A program made the translations under genes and the position numbers. 64,000 nt of DNA from Mycolicibacterium iranicum (GTDB lineage Bacteria > Actinomycetota > Actinomycetes > Mycobacteriales > Mycobacteriaceae). Shown here in pieces: positions 33,991 to 42,469 of this stretch; the first letter of the stretch is position 1, and each line of letters begins with the position of its first letter. The DNA is taken from contig NZ_LQPC01000026.1 of the NCBI RefSeq assembly GCF_002101705.1, positions 331,242-395,241 of the forward strand. Direction: 5' to 3'. Below the pieces are notes generated by a model. It saw only the letters and a program-made list of their open reading frames with translations, did not search any database and was not told where the DNA came from.

Positions 33991-35064
33991 ATGATCACGA
34001 TCGAACAGTTTTCGCGAATAGTCACGGCGGTTCACGACGCCGCCGTCGAGCCTGCCCGGTGGGTCGACGCGATGTCGCTGACTCGAACCGCACTGAACGG
34101 CTCTGGGTGCGGCCTCATCACCGGCGGTTTGGATCGCGACATCGCCAGCTGCAGTGTGCCGGACACCGAAGCCCTTGAGACATACGCGGCGCGCTTCCGC
34201 TCGCTCGACTATGTGCTGGATGCCGTGGAATCCGGTCCGCTCGGCCTGGTCCACAGCGGCGAGCGGTTGGTAGCCCTCAATCCGCGCTCGGAGTTCCACG
34301 CGGACTGGATGCGTCGATTCGCGATGGACGACGGTGTGTTCGTCCGCCTCACCGGCGGATCCCGACCTCGGACTTTCCTGGTTGCCGCGCCGCGACGGGC
34401 AGAGTCGTTCGCCACTGCCGAAAACGTCAGAGCCATCAACGCATTGGTACCTCATCTACAAATGGCACTGCGCACGCAGCAATCGTTGGCCGATCTTCGT
34501 ACCGATGCTCTGACCGGCCTGCATCCCGTCGACACCTTCACCGCCCCCGCCATGGTTGTCGACGCGGATATGACGGTTAAGCACCTGAACTCCGCGGCCG
34601 ATGCTCTATTGCGCTGCAGCACAGCCATTGTCGTCAGATCTGGGCGGGTGCATCTGTCATCACCATCGGCCGATATCACATTCCGGCGCGCTGTGTCGCG
34701 GGCCGTCGGCCCCACACGGATCGGTCACGCGTTCGCGGTACCCCGCGCAGAATCGATCCGTCCGCTGATCGTCCATGCGCTGCCCTTGACGATGGACGAC
34801 GAGCGCCGGGCGCTGGTCGTTGTCGTCGATCCCGATCTGCACCGTGAGCCACCAAAAAGCGTTCTGCAACAGCTCTTCTCGCTAACGGACTCGGAGGCCG
34901 AGGTGGCGCTGCGGATCAGTCGCGGGCGTGGCCTTTCGGACATCGCCGACGAACTGTCGCTGTCGACGGCGACAGTCAAGACACATCTGCAGCACGTCTA
35001 CCAGAAGACCGACACCCACCGGCAGTCCGAGCTCACCCGCCTTGTGTTGACGCTCATGCCGTAG
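33991..35064 (+). CDS. LuxR-family (GerE-type HTH) transcriptional regulator
   Basis: 357 residues. The N-terminal ~190 residues look like a GAF/PAS-type sensor region, with a second PAS-like part (APAMVVDADMTVKHLNSAAD) near 190-270. The C-terminal LuxR helix-turn-helix reads LTDSEAEVALRISRGRGLSDIADELSLSTATVKTHLQHVYQKT (~295-340). No receiver domain is present. ATG 33991 is preferred to GTG 33979 because of the gggggtgga stretch before it. It overlaps the convergent FAD-oxidoreductase end by 11 bp; no target can be named. Confidence 0.86.
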   Translation: MITIEQFSRIVTAVHDAAVEPARWVDAMSLTRTALNGSGCGLITGGLDRDIASCSVPDTEALETYAARFRSLDYVLDAVESGPLGLVHSGERLVALNPRSEFHADWMRRFAMDDGVFVRLTGGSRPRTFLVAAPRRAESFATAENVRAINALVPHLQMALRTQQSLADLRTDALTGLHPVDTFTAPAMVVDADMTVKHLNSAADALLRCSTAIVVRSGRVHLSSPSADITFRRAVSRAVGPTRIGHAFAVPRAESIRPLIVHALPLTMDDERRALVVVVDPDLHREPPKSVLQQLFSLTDSEAEVALRISRGRGLSDIADELSLSTATVKTHLQHVYQKTDTHRQSELTRLVLTLMP

Positions 35065-36433
35065 CGGAAAATGCTACCGGAGAATGTGATTCGCTGTAGC
35101 GTCGCTGACTTCGCGCAACCCTGAGCATCATCGCAGGCCGTATCAGTCTGCTGGGCGGTTCGAGCATGCCGATGACGAGGAGAAACTGTTCGAGCACCCA
35201 CGGATCGCTCTCAGCTGTCGTCAGGACGCGCTCGATATAGGCGTTGGTGACTTTCGACGCGTACGTCCGCCGTCCTTCGACTTCGGGCAAGGCCAGATCC
35301 GATCCGACCGCTGTCCGCCACGCGACGCGAACCGTGCGCGCGGCAGCGCGGGGGAAGCGCCGGTGCACATCACGGGCGCCCTTGCGGAGGCAATCCCGCA
35401 GCGTCATGGCCTCAATGGCCGCTACGGTCATGCCTTGACCGTAGATCGGGTTGAAGCTGCACACGGCGTCACCGACCACCACGAGCCCCCGCGGCCTCTT
35501 GGCAAGCCTGTCGTAGCGCCTCCAGCGGTTCGCCGGAAACCGATGCAGCGCAACTTCAGCCAGCGGTTCGCCGGCGCGCAGAGCGGCGAAGACATCGGCA
35601 GGCACGAGACGTTCGAGAAATTCCATGAGCTCGTCGACGCTCGCCGGCGGCTGAGCCCCACTGCCGAGTGTTCCTGCGCCGACCACCCACGTGTCGCCTT
35701 CACAGCGGAACATCGCATACCCATAGGGACGCCCGGCGCGGAACAGGTCGAAAATCGCATATGCCCTCAACAATCCGTCCGGGATACGCATCGGCATGCT
35801 GACGTAGCTGACGTTCACCGTGAGCCGGTCTTCGCGCGGGCGCGGATATCCCATCTGCTCGAGGAATACCGGGGTCCGCGAGCCGCGGCCGGTGGCGTCG
35901 ACGACGAGGTCGGCGTAGAGGTCCGTGGTCGTGCGGTCCTCCCGGCTCGTGACGCGTGCGCCGATCACCTCACCGCCTGCCGAGATCAGCATGTCGAGAT
36001 CGTGACGGTCGAGGACGCTGAGTGTTGGCAGCGCCAATACTCGTCGTCGCACCTGCCATTCCAGGAACGGGCGGCCCGCGTAGTAGTTCACCAGCCCGTT
36101 CGGATTGGGCAGCCGTCCAGTCCGCATGAGCGGGTGTCCGCCGAATTGGCCGCGGAAGCGGGACAGGTCGCCGTCACGCCACACGTGGGCACCACCGGCG
36201 ATCATCTCGTCGCCGATGCCCGGGAACAGTTCTTCAAGGATCACCCCGCACCGGGCAAGCAGCGCGTGCGGCTGTCTGCTCTGCGGCACCCCGCGCCGCG
36301 GTTCCGGGGTGTCGTCGAGCTCGTCGCGTTCGACGATGGTGACCCGCTCGTAGAACTCCGTCAGTACCCGCGCCGCCAACAGCCCCGCCATGCTCGCGCC
36401 CAACACCACAGCATGTCCACCCCGATTGACCAT
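35054..36433 (-). CDS. FAD-dependent oxidoreductase (class A monooxygenase-like)
   Basis: 459 residues. HAVVLGASMAGLLAARVL (~7-24) is the FAD loop with Ala in place of the last Gly, then VVDATGRGSRTP (DG-type motif) and GLVVVGDAVCSFNPIYGQGM (second FAD motif). It resembles mycobacterial FAD-binding monooxygenases related to geranylgeranyl reductases. Substrate unknown. It is the last gene of a leftward group (HAD, LLM, SRPBCC, FAD) spaced 3-34 bp apart. Confidence 0.83.
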   Translation of the reverse strand: MVNRGGHAVVLGASMAGLLAARVLTEFYERVTIVERDELDDTPEPRRGVPQSRQPHALLARCGVILEELFPGIGDEMIAGGAHVWRDGDLSRFRGQFGGHPLMRTGRLPNPNGLVNYYAGRPFLEWQVRRRVLALPTLSVLDRHDLDMLISAGGEVIGARVTSREDRTTTDLYADLVVDATGRGSRTPVFLEQMGYPRPREDRLTVNVSYVSMPMRIPDGLLRAYAIFDLFRAGRPYGYAMFRCEGDTWVVGAGTLGSGAQPPASVDELMEFLERLVPADVFAALRAGEPLAEVALHRFPANRWRRYDRLAKRPRGLVVVGDAVCSFNPIYGQGMTVAAIEAMTLRDCLRKGARDVHRRFPRAAARTVRVAWRTAVGSDLALPEVEGRRTYASKVTNAYIERVLTTAESDPWVLEQFLLVIGMLEPPSRLIRPAMMLRVARSQRRYSESHSPVAFSATA

Positions 36434-36467
36434 GTCTCCATGAGGCGCCGCGAAGGCGCGAAGTGCA

Positions 36468-36959
36468 TCAACCGAACGGATGAGATTTCGCTGCGACCGT
36501 CAACTCTTGGAGGTTTCGCAGTGAGTTCTCCAGATGCTGAACGGGAAAGGGCGGGAATTCGATGTGCTCCCGCAGCATCGGCGGCACCGCCGACCAGTCG
36601 TAGCTCAGCGTCACACGCGTTTGATCCGGGTCGACCGCCTCCAGGTCATATCGCCACGTCCAGCCACCGAACTCGACAACACCGTCCGTGCCCTCCTGCC
36701 CCGGTTCCCAGGCGATCGTCCGGTTCGGCTCGAAGGCGATGACCTTGTTCGCCATCTCGTAGTGCCCGTCGGGATGGTTGTCGTGGTACATGCCGATGCG
36801 GAACATCTGGCCCGTGTGGGTGAGCAGCTCACCGTCGAGCGAGTCACGCACCCAGCCGGTGCCGTCGATCGCGGCGTGGCGGGAAGGGTCGGCCAGCACG
36901 GCGAAAACCGCGGAGGCCGGCGCGTCGACGGTCGTGCTCACATTCATGGTCTCGGTCAT
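36468..36959 (-). CDS. SRPBCC (START-like) domain protein
   Basis: 163 residues of the polyketide-cyclase/Bet v1-like fold. It has VSTTVDAPASAVFAVLADPSRH at the start, W-x-Y strands (WTWRYDLEAVDPDQTRVTLSYDW), and a long C-terminal helix with FPVQHLENSLRNLQEL. It would bind a hydrophobic ligand; no catalytic residues can be assigned. It lies between the LLM and FAD-oxidoreductase genes on one strand. Confidence 0.82.
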   Translation of the reverse strand: MTETMNVSTTVDAPASAVFAVLADPSRHAAIDGTGWVRDSLDGELLTHTGQMFRIGMYHDNHPDGHYEMANKVIAFEPNRTIAWEPGQEGTDGVVEFGGWTWRYDLEAVDPDQTRVTLSYDWSAVPPMLREHIEFPPFPVQHLENSLRNLQELTVAAKSHPFG

Positions 36960-36989
36960 GTCGGATCAGACCGTGCGCCAAGGTGAAAC

Positions 36990-37922
36990 TCATCGCAGCA
37001 GCGAGATGACCTCGGCGATGTCGGGCAACGCAGAAGCTCGCCCGGGCAACTCGTCGAACACCGTCCAGTAGCTGATGCCGAACTCTTCGCGGCGCGCTGC
37101 CAGCTGTTCGGCCATCTGCTCGTGGTTGCCGATCAAGAGAAACGGTGACGACAGCAGCGCGTCGGGATCGGCATCGAACGCCTCGGCGAGATCGGCGGCG
37201 GCTCTTGGTGGGTCATCGGTGACGACGACGGCCTGGACCAACGCGTTCAATTCGATGTCGCCGAAGCGATCCCCCGCCGCCTCGCGGACGACAGCGATCC
37301 GGTCGGCCAGTCCCGCGCCATCGAAGTGGCTGAGCCGCACCTTCGTCGCGTCGTGGTTGTGGGTGATCCCGGCGAAGCCGACGATGTCTGCCACGCGCCC
37401 GGCAAGTTGAAGCACGCGGGTGCCGTTGCCGCCGATGAGGATCGGGACCCGTCGGTCGGGAACGGCGACGATCTCACCCGCCTGCGCATGCACCCGATAG
37501 TGGTCGCCGTCGAAATCCACGGACTCCCCGGCCAGAAGCGCGCGGACGACGGTGACGGACTCGACGAGCCGCGAAACCCTGGTGCCGCCGCGCTCGAACG
37601 GGATTCCCGCCGCGTCGTATTCGGACTTCATGTGCCCGGCTCCGAGACCGAGTTCGAATCGTCCGTCGGACAGCGTTGCCAGACAAGCGGTTTCACGTGC
37701 AGTCTCGACGGGGTGACGGAAGTCGTTGTTGAGCACCAGTGTTCCGACGTGCAGGCGGGTCGTCACCGCCGCAGCTGCCGCCGCGGCGGTGAAGGGTGCC
37801 ACGAACGGTGCGAGATGGTCGGCGAAGGTCAGCACATCGATGCCGGCATCCTCGACGCGCTGCGCGAAAGCCCGCGCCTGATCGCCGGTGCGCGGCACAG
37901 CGGTGGTGAGGCCGAACCGCAT
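36990..37922 (-). CDS. LLM-class F420-dependent oxidoreductase
   Basis: 310 residues of the luciferase-like TIM barrel. RFGLTTAVPRTGDQARAFAQ ends the first strand, DVLTFADHL and LGLGAGHMKSEYDAAGIPFE form the cofactor pocket, and PILIGGNGTRVLQLAGRVADIVGF is diagnostic. Mycobacterial members of this subfamily use coenzyme F420. Substrate unknown. It lies 3 bp after the HAD stop on the same strand. Confidence 0.86.
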   Translation of the reverse strand: MRFGLTTAVPRTGDQARAFAQRVEDAGIDVLTFADHLAPFVAPFTAAAAAAAVTTRLHVGTLVLNNDFRHPVETARETACLATLSDGRFELGLGAGHMKSEYDAAGIPFERGGTRVSRLVESVTVVRALLAGESVDFDGDHYRVHAQAGEIVAVPDRRVPILIGGNGTRVLQLAGRVADIVGFAGITHNHDATKVRLSHFDGAGLADRIAVVREAAGDRFGDIELNALVQAVVVTDDPPRAAADLAEAFDADPDALLSSPFLLIGNHEQMAEQLAARREEFGISYWTVFDELPGRASALPDIAEVISLLR

Positions 37923-37925
37923 CGG

Positions 37926-38741
37926 CTAGAGCCCGAGCAGCGCAGGCAGGTCAGCCACCGAATCGATGACGTGGTTGGGCTGCATGGCGAACTCATCTGC
38001 AGCCCAACGATCCAGGGTGTCCTGCCTGAACTTGCCGGTACGCACCAGCACGCCGGTCATACCGACCACCTGGCCGGCGAGCACGTCATTGTTGAGGTCG
38101 TCACCGACCATGTACATTTCCTCGGCGTCGACCCCGAGACGGCTCGTCGCGGACAAGAAACCCTCCGGGGCGGGCTTGCCGACGGCGGTGGCTTTACGGC
38201 CTGAGGTCTGTTCCATGCCGATCAGGTACATGCCGGTGTCCACGCGCAGACCATCGGTCGTCGTCCAGGCGGTGCTGCGGTGCATCGCCACCACCGGCAC
38301 GCCCTGGGCCATCCAGTCGTACACCCACGACAGCGTCAGGTGGCTGTACTCGGGTCCGGCGCCGCCGAGCAGCACCACGTCCGGCGGCTCGGGCGCACGC
38401 GCACCGGTGAACTCACTGGAGTAGACGATGTCGATGCCCGGCATGTCCTCGTCGATCTGGCCGCTGTTGACCAGGAAGCAGCGGGCATCTGGGTAGCGGC
38501 TGCGGACGTAGTCGGCCGTCAGCACCGCCGCCGTGATCACCTCGTCGGAGCGCACCGCCATCCCCGCGTCGGTCAGCAGATCGGCGATCTGGGCACGGGT
38601 CTTGGTGGTCGTGTTGGTCAGATATGCGCACGCGATCTGGTTGTCCGCCAACGCCCGCAGGGCTTCCGCCGCACCCGGAATCGGCTTCCACGAGGTCACG
38701 AGCACACCATCGATGTCGAACAGCACTCCACCGATAGCCAT
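37926..38741 (-). CDS. HAD-IIA family phosphatase (NagD-like)
   Basis: 271 residues. The nucleophile motif FDIDGVLV is at ~8-15, YLTNTTTKTRAQ is motif II, the C2a cap lies between, KPAPEGFL holds the motif III Lys, and MVGDDLNNDVLAGQ is motif IV. Family members dephosphorylate sugar phosphates, p-nitrophenyl phosphate or phosphoglycolate. The start MAIGGVLFD is chosen over an ATG 10 codons upstream. Confidence 0.88.
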   Translation of the reverse strand: MAIGGVLFDIDGVLVTSWKPIPGAAEALRALADNQIACAYLTNTTTKTRAQIADLLTDAGMAVRSDEVITAAVLTADYVRSRYPDARCFLVNSGQIDEDMPGIDIVYSSEFTGARAPEPPDVVLLGGAGPEYSHLTLSWVYDWMAQGVPVVAMHRSTAWTTTDGLRVDTGMYLIGMEQTSGRKATAVGKPAPEGFLSATSRLGVDAEEMYMVGDDLNNDVLAGQVVGMTGVLVRTGKFRQDTLDRWAADEFAMQPNHVIDSVADLPALLGL

Positions 38742-38791
38742 GGTGCGACAGTAAACGGCAGGCGGGCGCACGCAACTCGGGACCCGCAGAC

Positions 38792-38822
38792 TTGACCCTC
38801 ACGCAACGTGAGGCACCAGCCT
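38792..38822 (+). promoter_or_regulatory. MerR-type promoter/operator of the TipAS regulator
   Basis: ttgacc (38792-38797) as -35 and cagcct (38817-38822) as -10 are 19 bp apart. The dyad cctcacg-caa-cgtgagg (38797-38813) lies in the spacer. A long spacer holding a dyad is the standard autoregulated MerR layout. Confidence 0.6.
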
Positions 38823-38847
38823 GGTGGACATGACGCGGGAGATGCGG

Positions 38848-39618
38848 ATGGACGAACTGACAGTGGGCGACGTCGCAGCGCGATTCGGGATCACGGTCCG
38901 GACGCTTCACCACTACGACGACATCGGGTTGTTGACGCCGAGTCGGCGGAGCGCCTCGGGTTACCGGGTGTACACCTCGGCGGACCTGACCCGGTTGTCC
39001 CAGATCATCGTCTACCGCCGGCTCGAGATGTCTCTCGACGAGATCGCCTCCGTGCTGGACGAGGGCGATGAGGTCAGCCATCTGCGCCGCCAGCGCGAAC
39101 GCGTCATGTCCCGACTCGACGAGTTGACCGACCTCGTTGAGGCAATCGATCAAGCATTGGAGAAAGCGATGACGAACACCCCCATGACCGATGACGACAT
39201 GCGCGAACTGTTCGGTGAGGGCTTCGACGACTATCAGGCAGAGGCCGAGCAGAAGTGGGGCGACACCGACGCGTGGAAGGAGTCGCAGCGACGGGCGAAG
39301 TCGTACGGCAAAGAAGATTGGATTCGCATCAAAGCCGAGGGTGAAGCTGTGGAGAAGGCCCTGGCCGACGCGTTCCGCGCCGGGCTACCTGCCGACTCCC
39401 GGGAGGCGATGGACGCCGCCGAGCAGCACCGGCTGCAGGTGAACCGGTGGTTCTACGACTGCCCGCCGGATTTCCATCGCAACCTGGGCGACATGTACGT
39501 CAGCGACCCGAGGTACAAGGCCACCTACGATGAAACCTTCGGGTTACCGGGGCTGGCGAGGTATTGCCGCGACGCGATTCACGCGAATGCCGACCGTATT
39601 CAGGGACGCGCCCACTGA
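38848..39618 (+). CDS. MerR-family regulator with TipAS drug-recognition domain
   Basis: 256 residues. The winged-helix LTVGDVAARFGITVRTLHHYDDIGLL (~4-29) and YRVYTSADLTRLSQI head a coiled dimerisation helix. Residues ~130-250 are a TipAS antibiotic-binding domain (GFDDYQAEAEQKWGDT ... FYDCPPDFHRNLGDMYVSDPR). TipA-type proteins bind thiopeptides and activate their own promoter and efflux genes. cgggag 6 nt upstream supports ATG 38848. ATG 38830, near the predicted start point, would allow a leaderless form six codons longer. It overlaps the convergent PH-domain gene by 19 bp. Confidence 0.9.
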   Translation: MDELTVGDVAARFGITVRTLHHYDDIGLLTPSRRSASGYRVYTSADLTRLSQIIVYRRLEMSLDEIASVLDEGDEVSHLRRQRERVMSRLDELTDLVEAIDQALEKAMTNTPMTDDDMRELFGEGFDDYQAEAEQKWGDTDAWKESQRRAKSYGKEDWIRIKAEGEAVEKALADAFRAGLPADSREAMDAAEQHRLQVNRWFYDCPPDFHRNLGDMYVSDPRYKATYDETFGLPGLARYCRDAIHANADRIQGRAH

Positions 39619-41036
39619 CTCGCGCCCACCCACGGTGACGTGGTCGCCGCGATCGTCCAGGCGAGGTCTGCGGGCACATCGATCAGCTCGTAGCGCTTCA
39701 CACCGGCTGCGGTCGCGGCGACCAGCGTGGCCACACCCGCCCGCCGCTGAAACAGCGTCTGGCGCACCGTCCACCCGACGATGCCTGCCGCGGCCACGCA
39801 GTCGCGGCGGCGATCGAGGCTGCCGGAGCGCGCGACCAGCCAGCCGTCGCCGATGCGGTGCCCGAGCGATCGCGCGCGGTCGAACGCCAGGAAGCAACAG
39901 AACACCGCGACCGCCGCCAGCACCAGCCACGCCCACAGCGGCGTGGACGGCCACACCGCCAGGCCCACCGCGGCGACGGCCGGAACGGCGAGAGCCCTCG
40001 TCCAGCGCCGACGCGTCGCCGCCGGGCCGTGCATCGTCAGCGGTCCCGTCACCGCATCCGGCTGGTCGATGAGCTCGATCAGCACCGTCTGGGCGGTGTC
40101 GCGGGGGCAGGCCGGGAGCAGCTGGGACGCCTCGCCGGCTCCTGCCACACCCGTCATCACGGCATCGAGGCGGGCGCCTCCAAACAATCGCACCAGCAGG
40201 GGTTCTCGCAGCGAACCGCCGCGCAGCCTGCGCATGTCGAAGGTGTGCTCGCGCACCCGAACCAAGCCGTGTGACAAATGGAGGACTTCGGCGTCTCGTC
40301 GAAGCGTCAGGTTCCCGTAGGTGACAAGCGACTGCGTCACCGACAGCGCCACCGACGCCAGCAACACCACGGTCACCCCGGCAGCGACCGCCGCAACCAC
40401 ACCCAGATCCTGCGCCGCGTCCTCCCCGACCCGGATCAGACTCGAGTCACGAAGGGCGCCAAGCACTCCCGCCTGCGTGATGACTCCGAAAGCGGCCACG
40501 ATCATCGCCAGCCCGGTGAAGTTCAGCGGACTGTAGCGCAGCCACGAAGGTTGCCAGCGGGCCAGCACCCGGCCCGGCGCATCCGAGGAATCGGGAACGA
40601 CGAGCGAGTCCGCCAGCAGCACGGCTTGCAGCTGCGCCACCTCTGTCGCGGCGACCGCGTCGAGCTCGAAAGCGGTGTCCCCCCTGGCCTCCTGGCCGGT
40701 GCTGACCTTGAGCACCGTCAACCCGAGCAGTCGGTGCAGCAGCCGCGCGTCAGTGGACACCGACCGAATCCGGTTGCGGGGCACCGACAGCACGTTGCGC
40801 TGCAGCACGCCGGTGCGCAGCTGGACGTCGTCGGGGCCGATGCGGTAGGTCGTGGTGAACCAGCGGGCCAATCCGTAGGCGACGATGAGCGCGATGCCGC
40901 CGATCGTCCACATCGGGTTCCCCGTCGCGGACCCCAGCACGAGGGAGCCGATCAGAACCGGGATCTGGCGCAACACCTCATGGACCGGATGCACGAGCAG
41001 CATGCGCGGGCTCAGCCGGGACCATTGCGGGTTCAC
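39600..41036 (-). CDS. PH-domain (YdbS/YdbT-like, DUF304) membrane protein, long
   Basis: 478 residues. It has three bacterial PH-like repeats, each next to membrane segments (hydrophobic at ~20-55, ~180-200, ~225-250 and ~365-400). The first domain reads YRIGPDDVQLRTGVLQRNVLSVPRNRIRSVSTDARLLHRLLGL, the YdbT-type wording. Role unknown; YdbS/YdbT in Bacillus protect against some bacteriocins. The start is a GTG that overlaps the stop of the shorter PH gene (GTGA), so they are coupled. Confidence 0.83.
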   Translation of the reverse strand: MNPQWSRLSPRMLLVHPVHEVLRQIPVLIGSLVLGSATGNPMWTIGGIALIVAYGLARWFTTTYRIGPDDVQLRTGVLQRNVLSVPRNRIRSVSTDARLLHRLLGLTVLKVSTGQEARGDTAFELDAVAATEVAQLQAVLLADSLVVPDSSDAPGRVLARWQPSWLRYSPLNFTGLAMIVAAFGVITQAGVLGALRDSSLIRVGEDAAQDLGVVAAVAAGVTVVLLASVALSVTQSLVTYGNLTLRRDAEVLHLSHGLVRVREHTFDMRRLRGGSLREPLLVRLFGGARLDAVMTGVAGAGEASQLLPACPRDTAQTVLIELIDQPDAVTGPLTMHGPAATRRRWTRALAVPAVAAVGLAVWPSTPLWAWLVLAAVAVFCCFLAFDRARSLGHRIGDGWLVARSGSLDRRRDCVAAAGIVGWTVRQTLFQRRAGVATLVAATAAGVKRYELIDVPADLAWTIAATTSPWVGASQWARP

Positions 41037-41515
41037 GTGGCGTCCTCGGCCCCCAGCGCCGCGATGTCGGTCAGCCGTGCCACCACCTGATCGGCGACGT
41101 CGACATCGAGCGCGACGATGCGCACGGCGCCGGCCGACGACGCCGTCGTCACCGTCACGTTGGCCAACCCGAACAGCCGGTCCAACGGTCCCCGGTACGT
41201 GTCGACCGTCTGCACCCGCGAGATCGGGGCGATCCGGCGTTCCTGAACGAGCCACCCCGATCGGGTGTAGACCGCCGTCGGGTCCAGCTCCCACCGGTGC
41301 ACGCGATAACGCCACAGCGGTGCGACGACGACCGCCACGGCCACCCCGACGAGGGTGGCGACGGCGACGAGCGCGTGGAGCCAGGGCGTCCGCCCGTCGA
41401 GAACGAACCACACGACCTGCGCCACGACCGCGACCGTCCAAGGAATGGCTGCCCCGATGGCCCAGACAAGCGGCGCTTTCCGGCTCGGCGGGTGCGCCGG
41501 TTCGACCAGGTGCAC
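41033..41515 (-). CDS. PH-domain (YdbS-like) membrane protein, short
   Basis: 160 residues with two membrane segments (~17-45 and ~48-70) followed by one PH-like domain (HRWELDPTAVYTRSGWLVQERRIAPISRVQTVDTYRGPLDRLFGLANVTV). It forms a YdbS/YdbT-like pair with the 478-residue partner. The start GTG 41515 fits a leaderless transcript: tagtgt on the minus strand ends 7 nt upstream. Confidence 0.83.
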   Translation of the reverse strand: MHLVEPAHPPSRKAPLVWAIGAAIPWTVAVVAQVVWFVLDGRTPWLHALVAVATLVGVAVAVVVAPLWRYRVHRWELDPTAVYTRSGWLVQERRIAPISRVQTVDTYRGPLDRLFGLANVTVTTASSAGAVRIVALDVDVADQVVARLTDIAALGAEDAT

Positions 41516-41551
41516 GCCTTCGACACTAGAACGTCTCCGTAAGTTGATCTC
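41516..41551. promoter_or_regulatory. 36-bp divergent promoter (PH-domain operon / SDR)
   Basis: Leftward tagtgt (41528-41523) ends 7 nt before GTG 41515. Rightward taagtt (41540-41545) ends 6 nt before ATG 41552. The hexamers are 11 bp apart, both messages should be leaderless, and each -35 region would fall in or beyond the other transcript start. Confidence 0.5.
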
Positions 41552-42469
41552 ATGACCAACAAATGGACCGCCGCCGACGTACCCGACCAGACCGGCCGCA
41601 CCGTCATCATCACCGGCGCCAACACCGGGATCGGCTACGAAGCCGCCCTGGTGCTCGCCGGTAAGGGCGCCCGCGTCGTCCTCGCAGTGCGCAATGCAGG
41701 CAAAGGCCAGAAAGCGCTCGACGCGATCGCCCGGAAGCACCCCGGCGCGGCCGTGACGCTGCAGGAGCTCGACCTGTCGTCACTGGCCAGCGTCCGCAAC
41801 GCCACCGATGCGCTGCGCGCCGCCCATCCACGAATCGACCTGCTGATCAACAACGCCGGCGTGATGTACCCGCCCAAGCAAGTCACCCGCGACGGCTTCG
41901 AACTGCAATTCGGAACCAACCACCTCGGGCATTTCGCTTTCACCGGGCTGTTGCTGGACAACCTGCTCGAGGTACCCGGGTCGCGGGTGGTGACGGTCGC
42001 GAGTATCGCCCACAACATCAGGGCCGGTATCCACTTCGACGACCTCCAGTGGGAACGGTCGTACAACCGCGTCGCCGCCTACGGGCAATCCAAGCTCGCC
42101 AACCTGATGTTCACCTACGAACTGCAGCGCAGGCTCGCCGCCAAAGGCGCGCCGACCATCGCGGTCGCAGCCCACCCGGGCATCTCCAACACCGAGCTGA
42201 TGCGCCACATCCCCGGCTCGGGCCTCCCCGGCTTCGCGCAGCTGGCCGGCCTCGTCACCAACAGCCCGGCGGTCGGCGCCCTCGGGACGCTGCGGGCCGC
42301 CACCGACCCCGCCGTGACGGGTGGCCAGTACTACGGACCGTCGGGATTCCGCGAGTTGGTCGGCCACCCCGTGCTCGTCGAGTCGAACGCCCAATCGCAC
42401 GACGTCGCGGTGCAGCAGCGCTTGTGGACGGTGTCCGAGGAGCTGACCGGCGTGAAGTTCGGGATCTGA
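41552..42469 (+). CDS. SDR-family oxidoreductase (Rv0439c-type)
   Basis: 305 residues. TGANTGIG (~21-28), NNAGVM, GTNHLGHFAFTG and YGQSKLANLMF are the SDR set. It is clearly related to the SDR at 29419. Its position beside moeA-psd-pssA makes it the syntenic counterpart of Rv0439c, and 29419 the extra copy. It overlaps the moeA start by one base (TGATG). Retinol-dehydrogenase-like annotation is conventional; substrate unknown. Confidence 0.9.
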   Translation: MTNKWTAADVPDQTGRTVIITGANTGIGYEAALVLAGKGARVVLAVRNAGKGQKALDAIARKHPGAAVTLQELDLSSLASVRNATDALRAAHPRIDLLINNAGVMYPPKQVTRDGFELQFGTNHLGHFAFTGLLLDNLLEVPGSRVVTVASIAHNIRAGIHFDDLQWERSYNRVAAYGQSKLANLMFTYELQRRLAAKGAPTIAVAAHPGISNTELMRHIPGSGLPGFAQLAGLVTNSPAVGALGTLRAATDPAVTGGQYYGPSGFRELVGHPVLVESNAQSHDVAVQQRLWTVSEELTGVKFGI

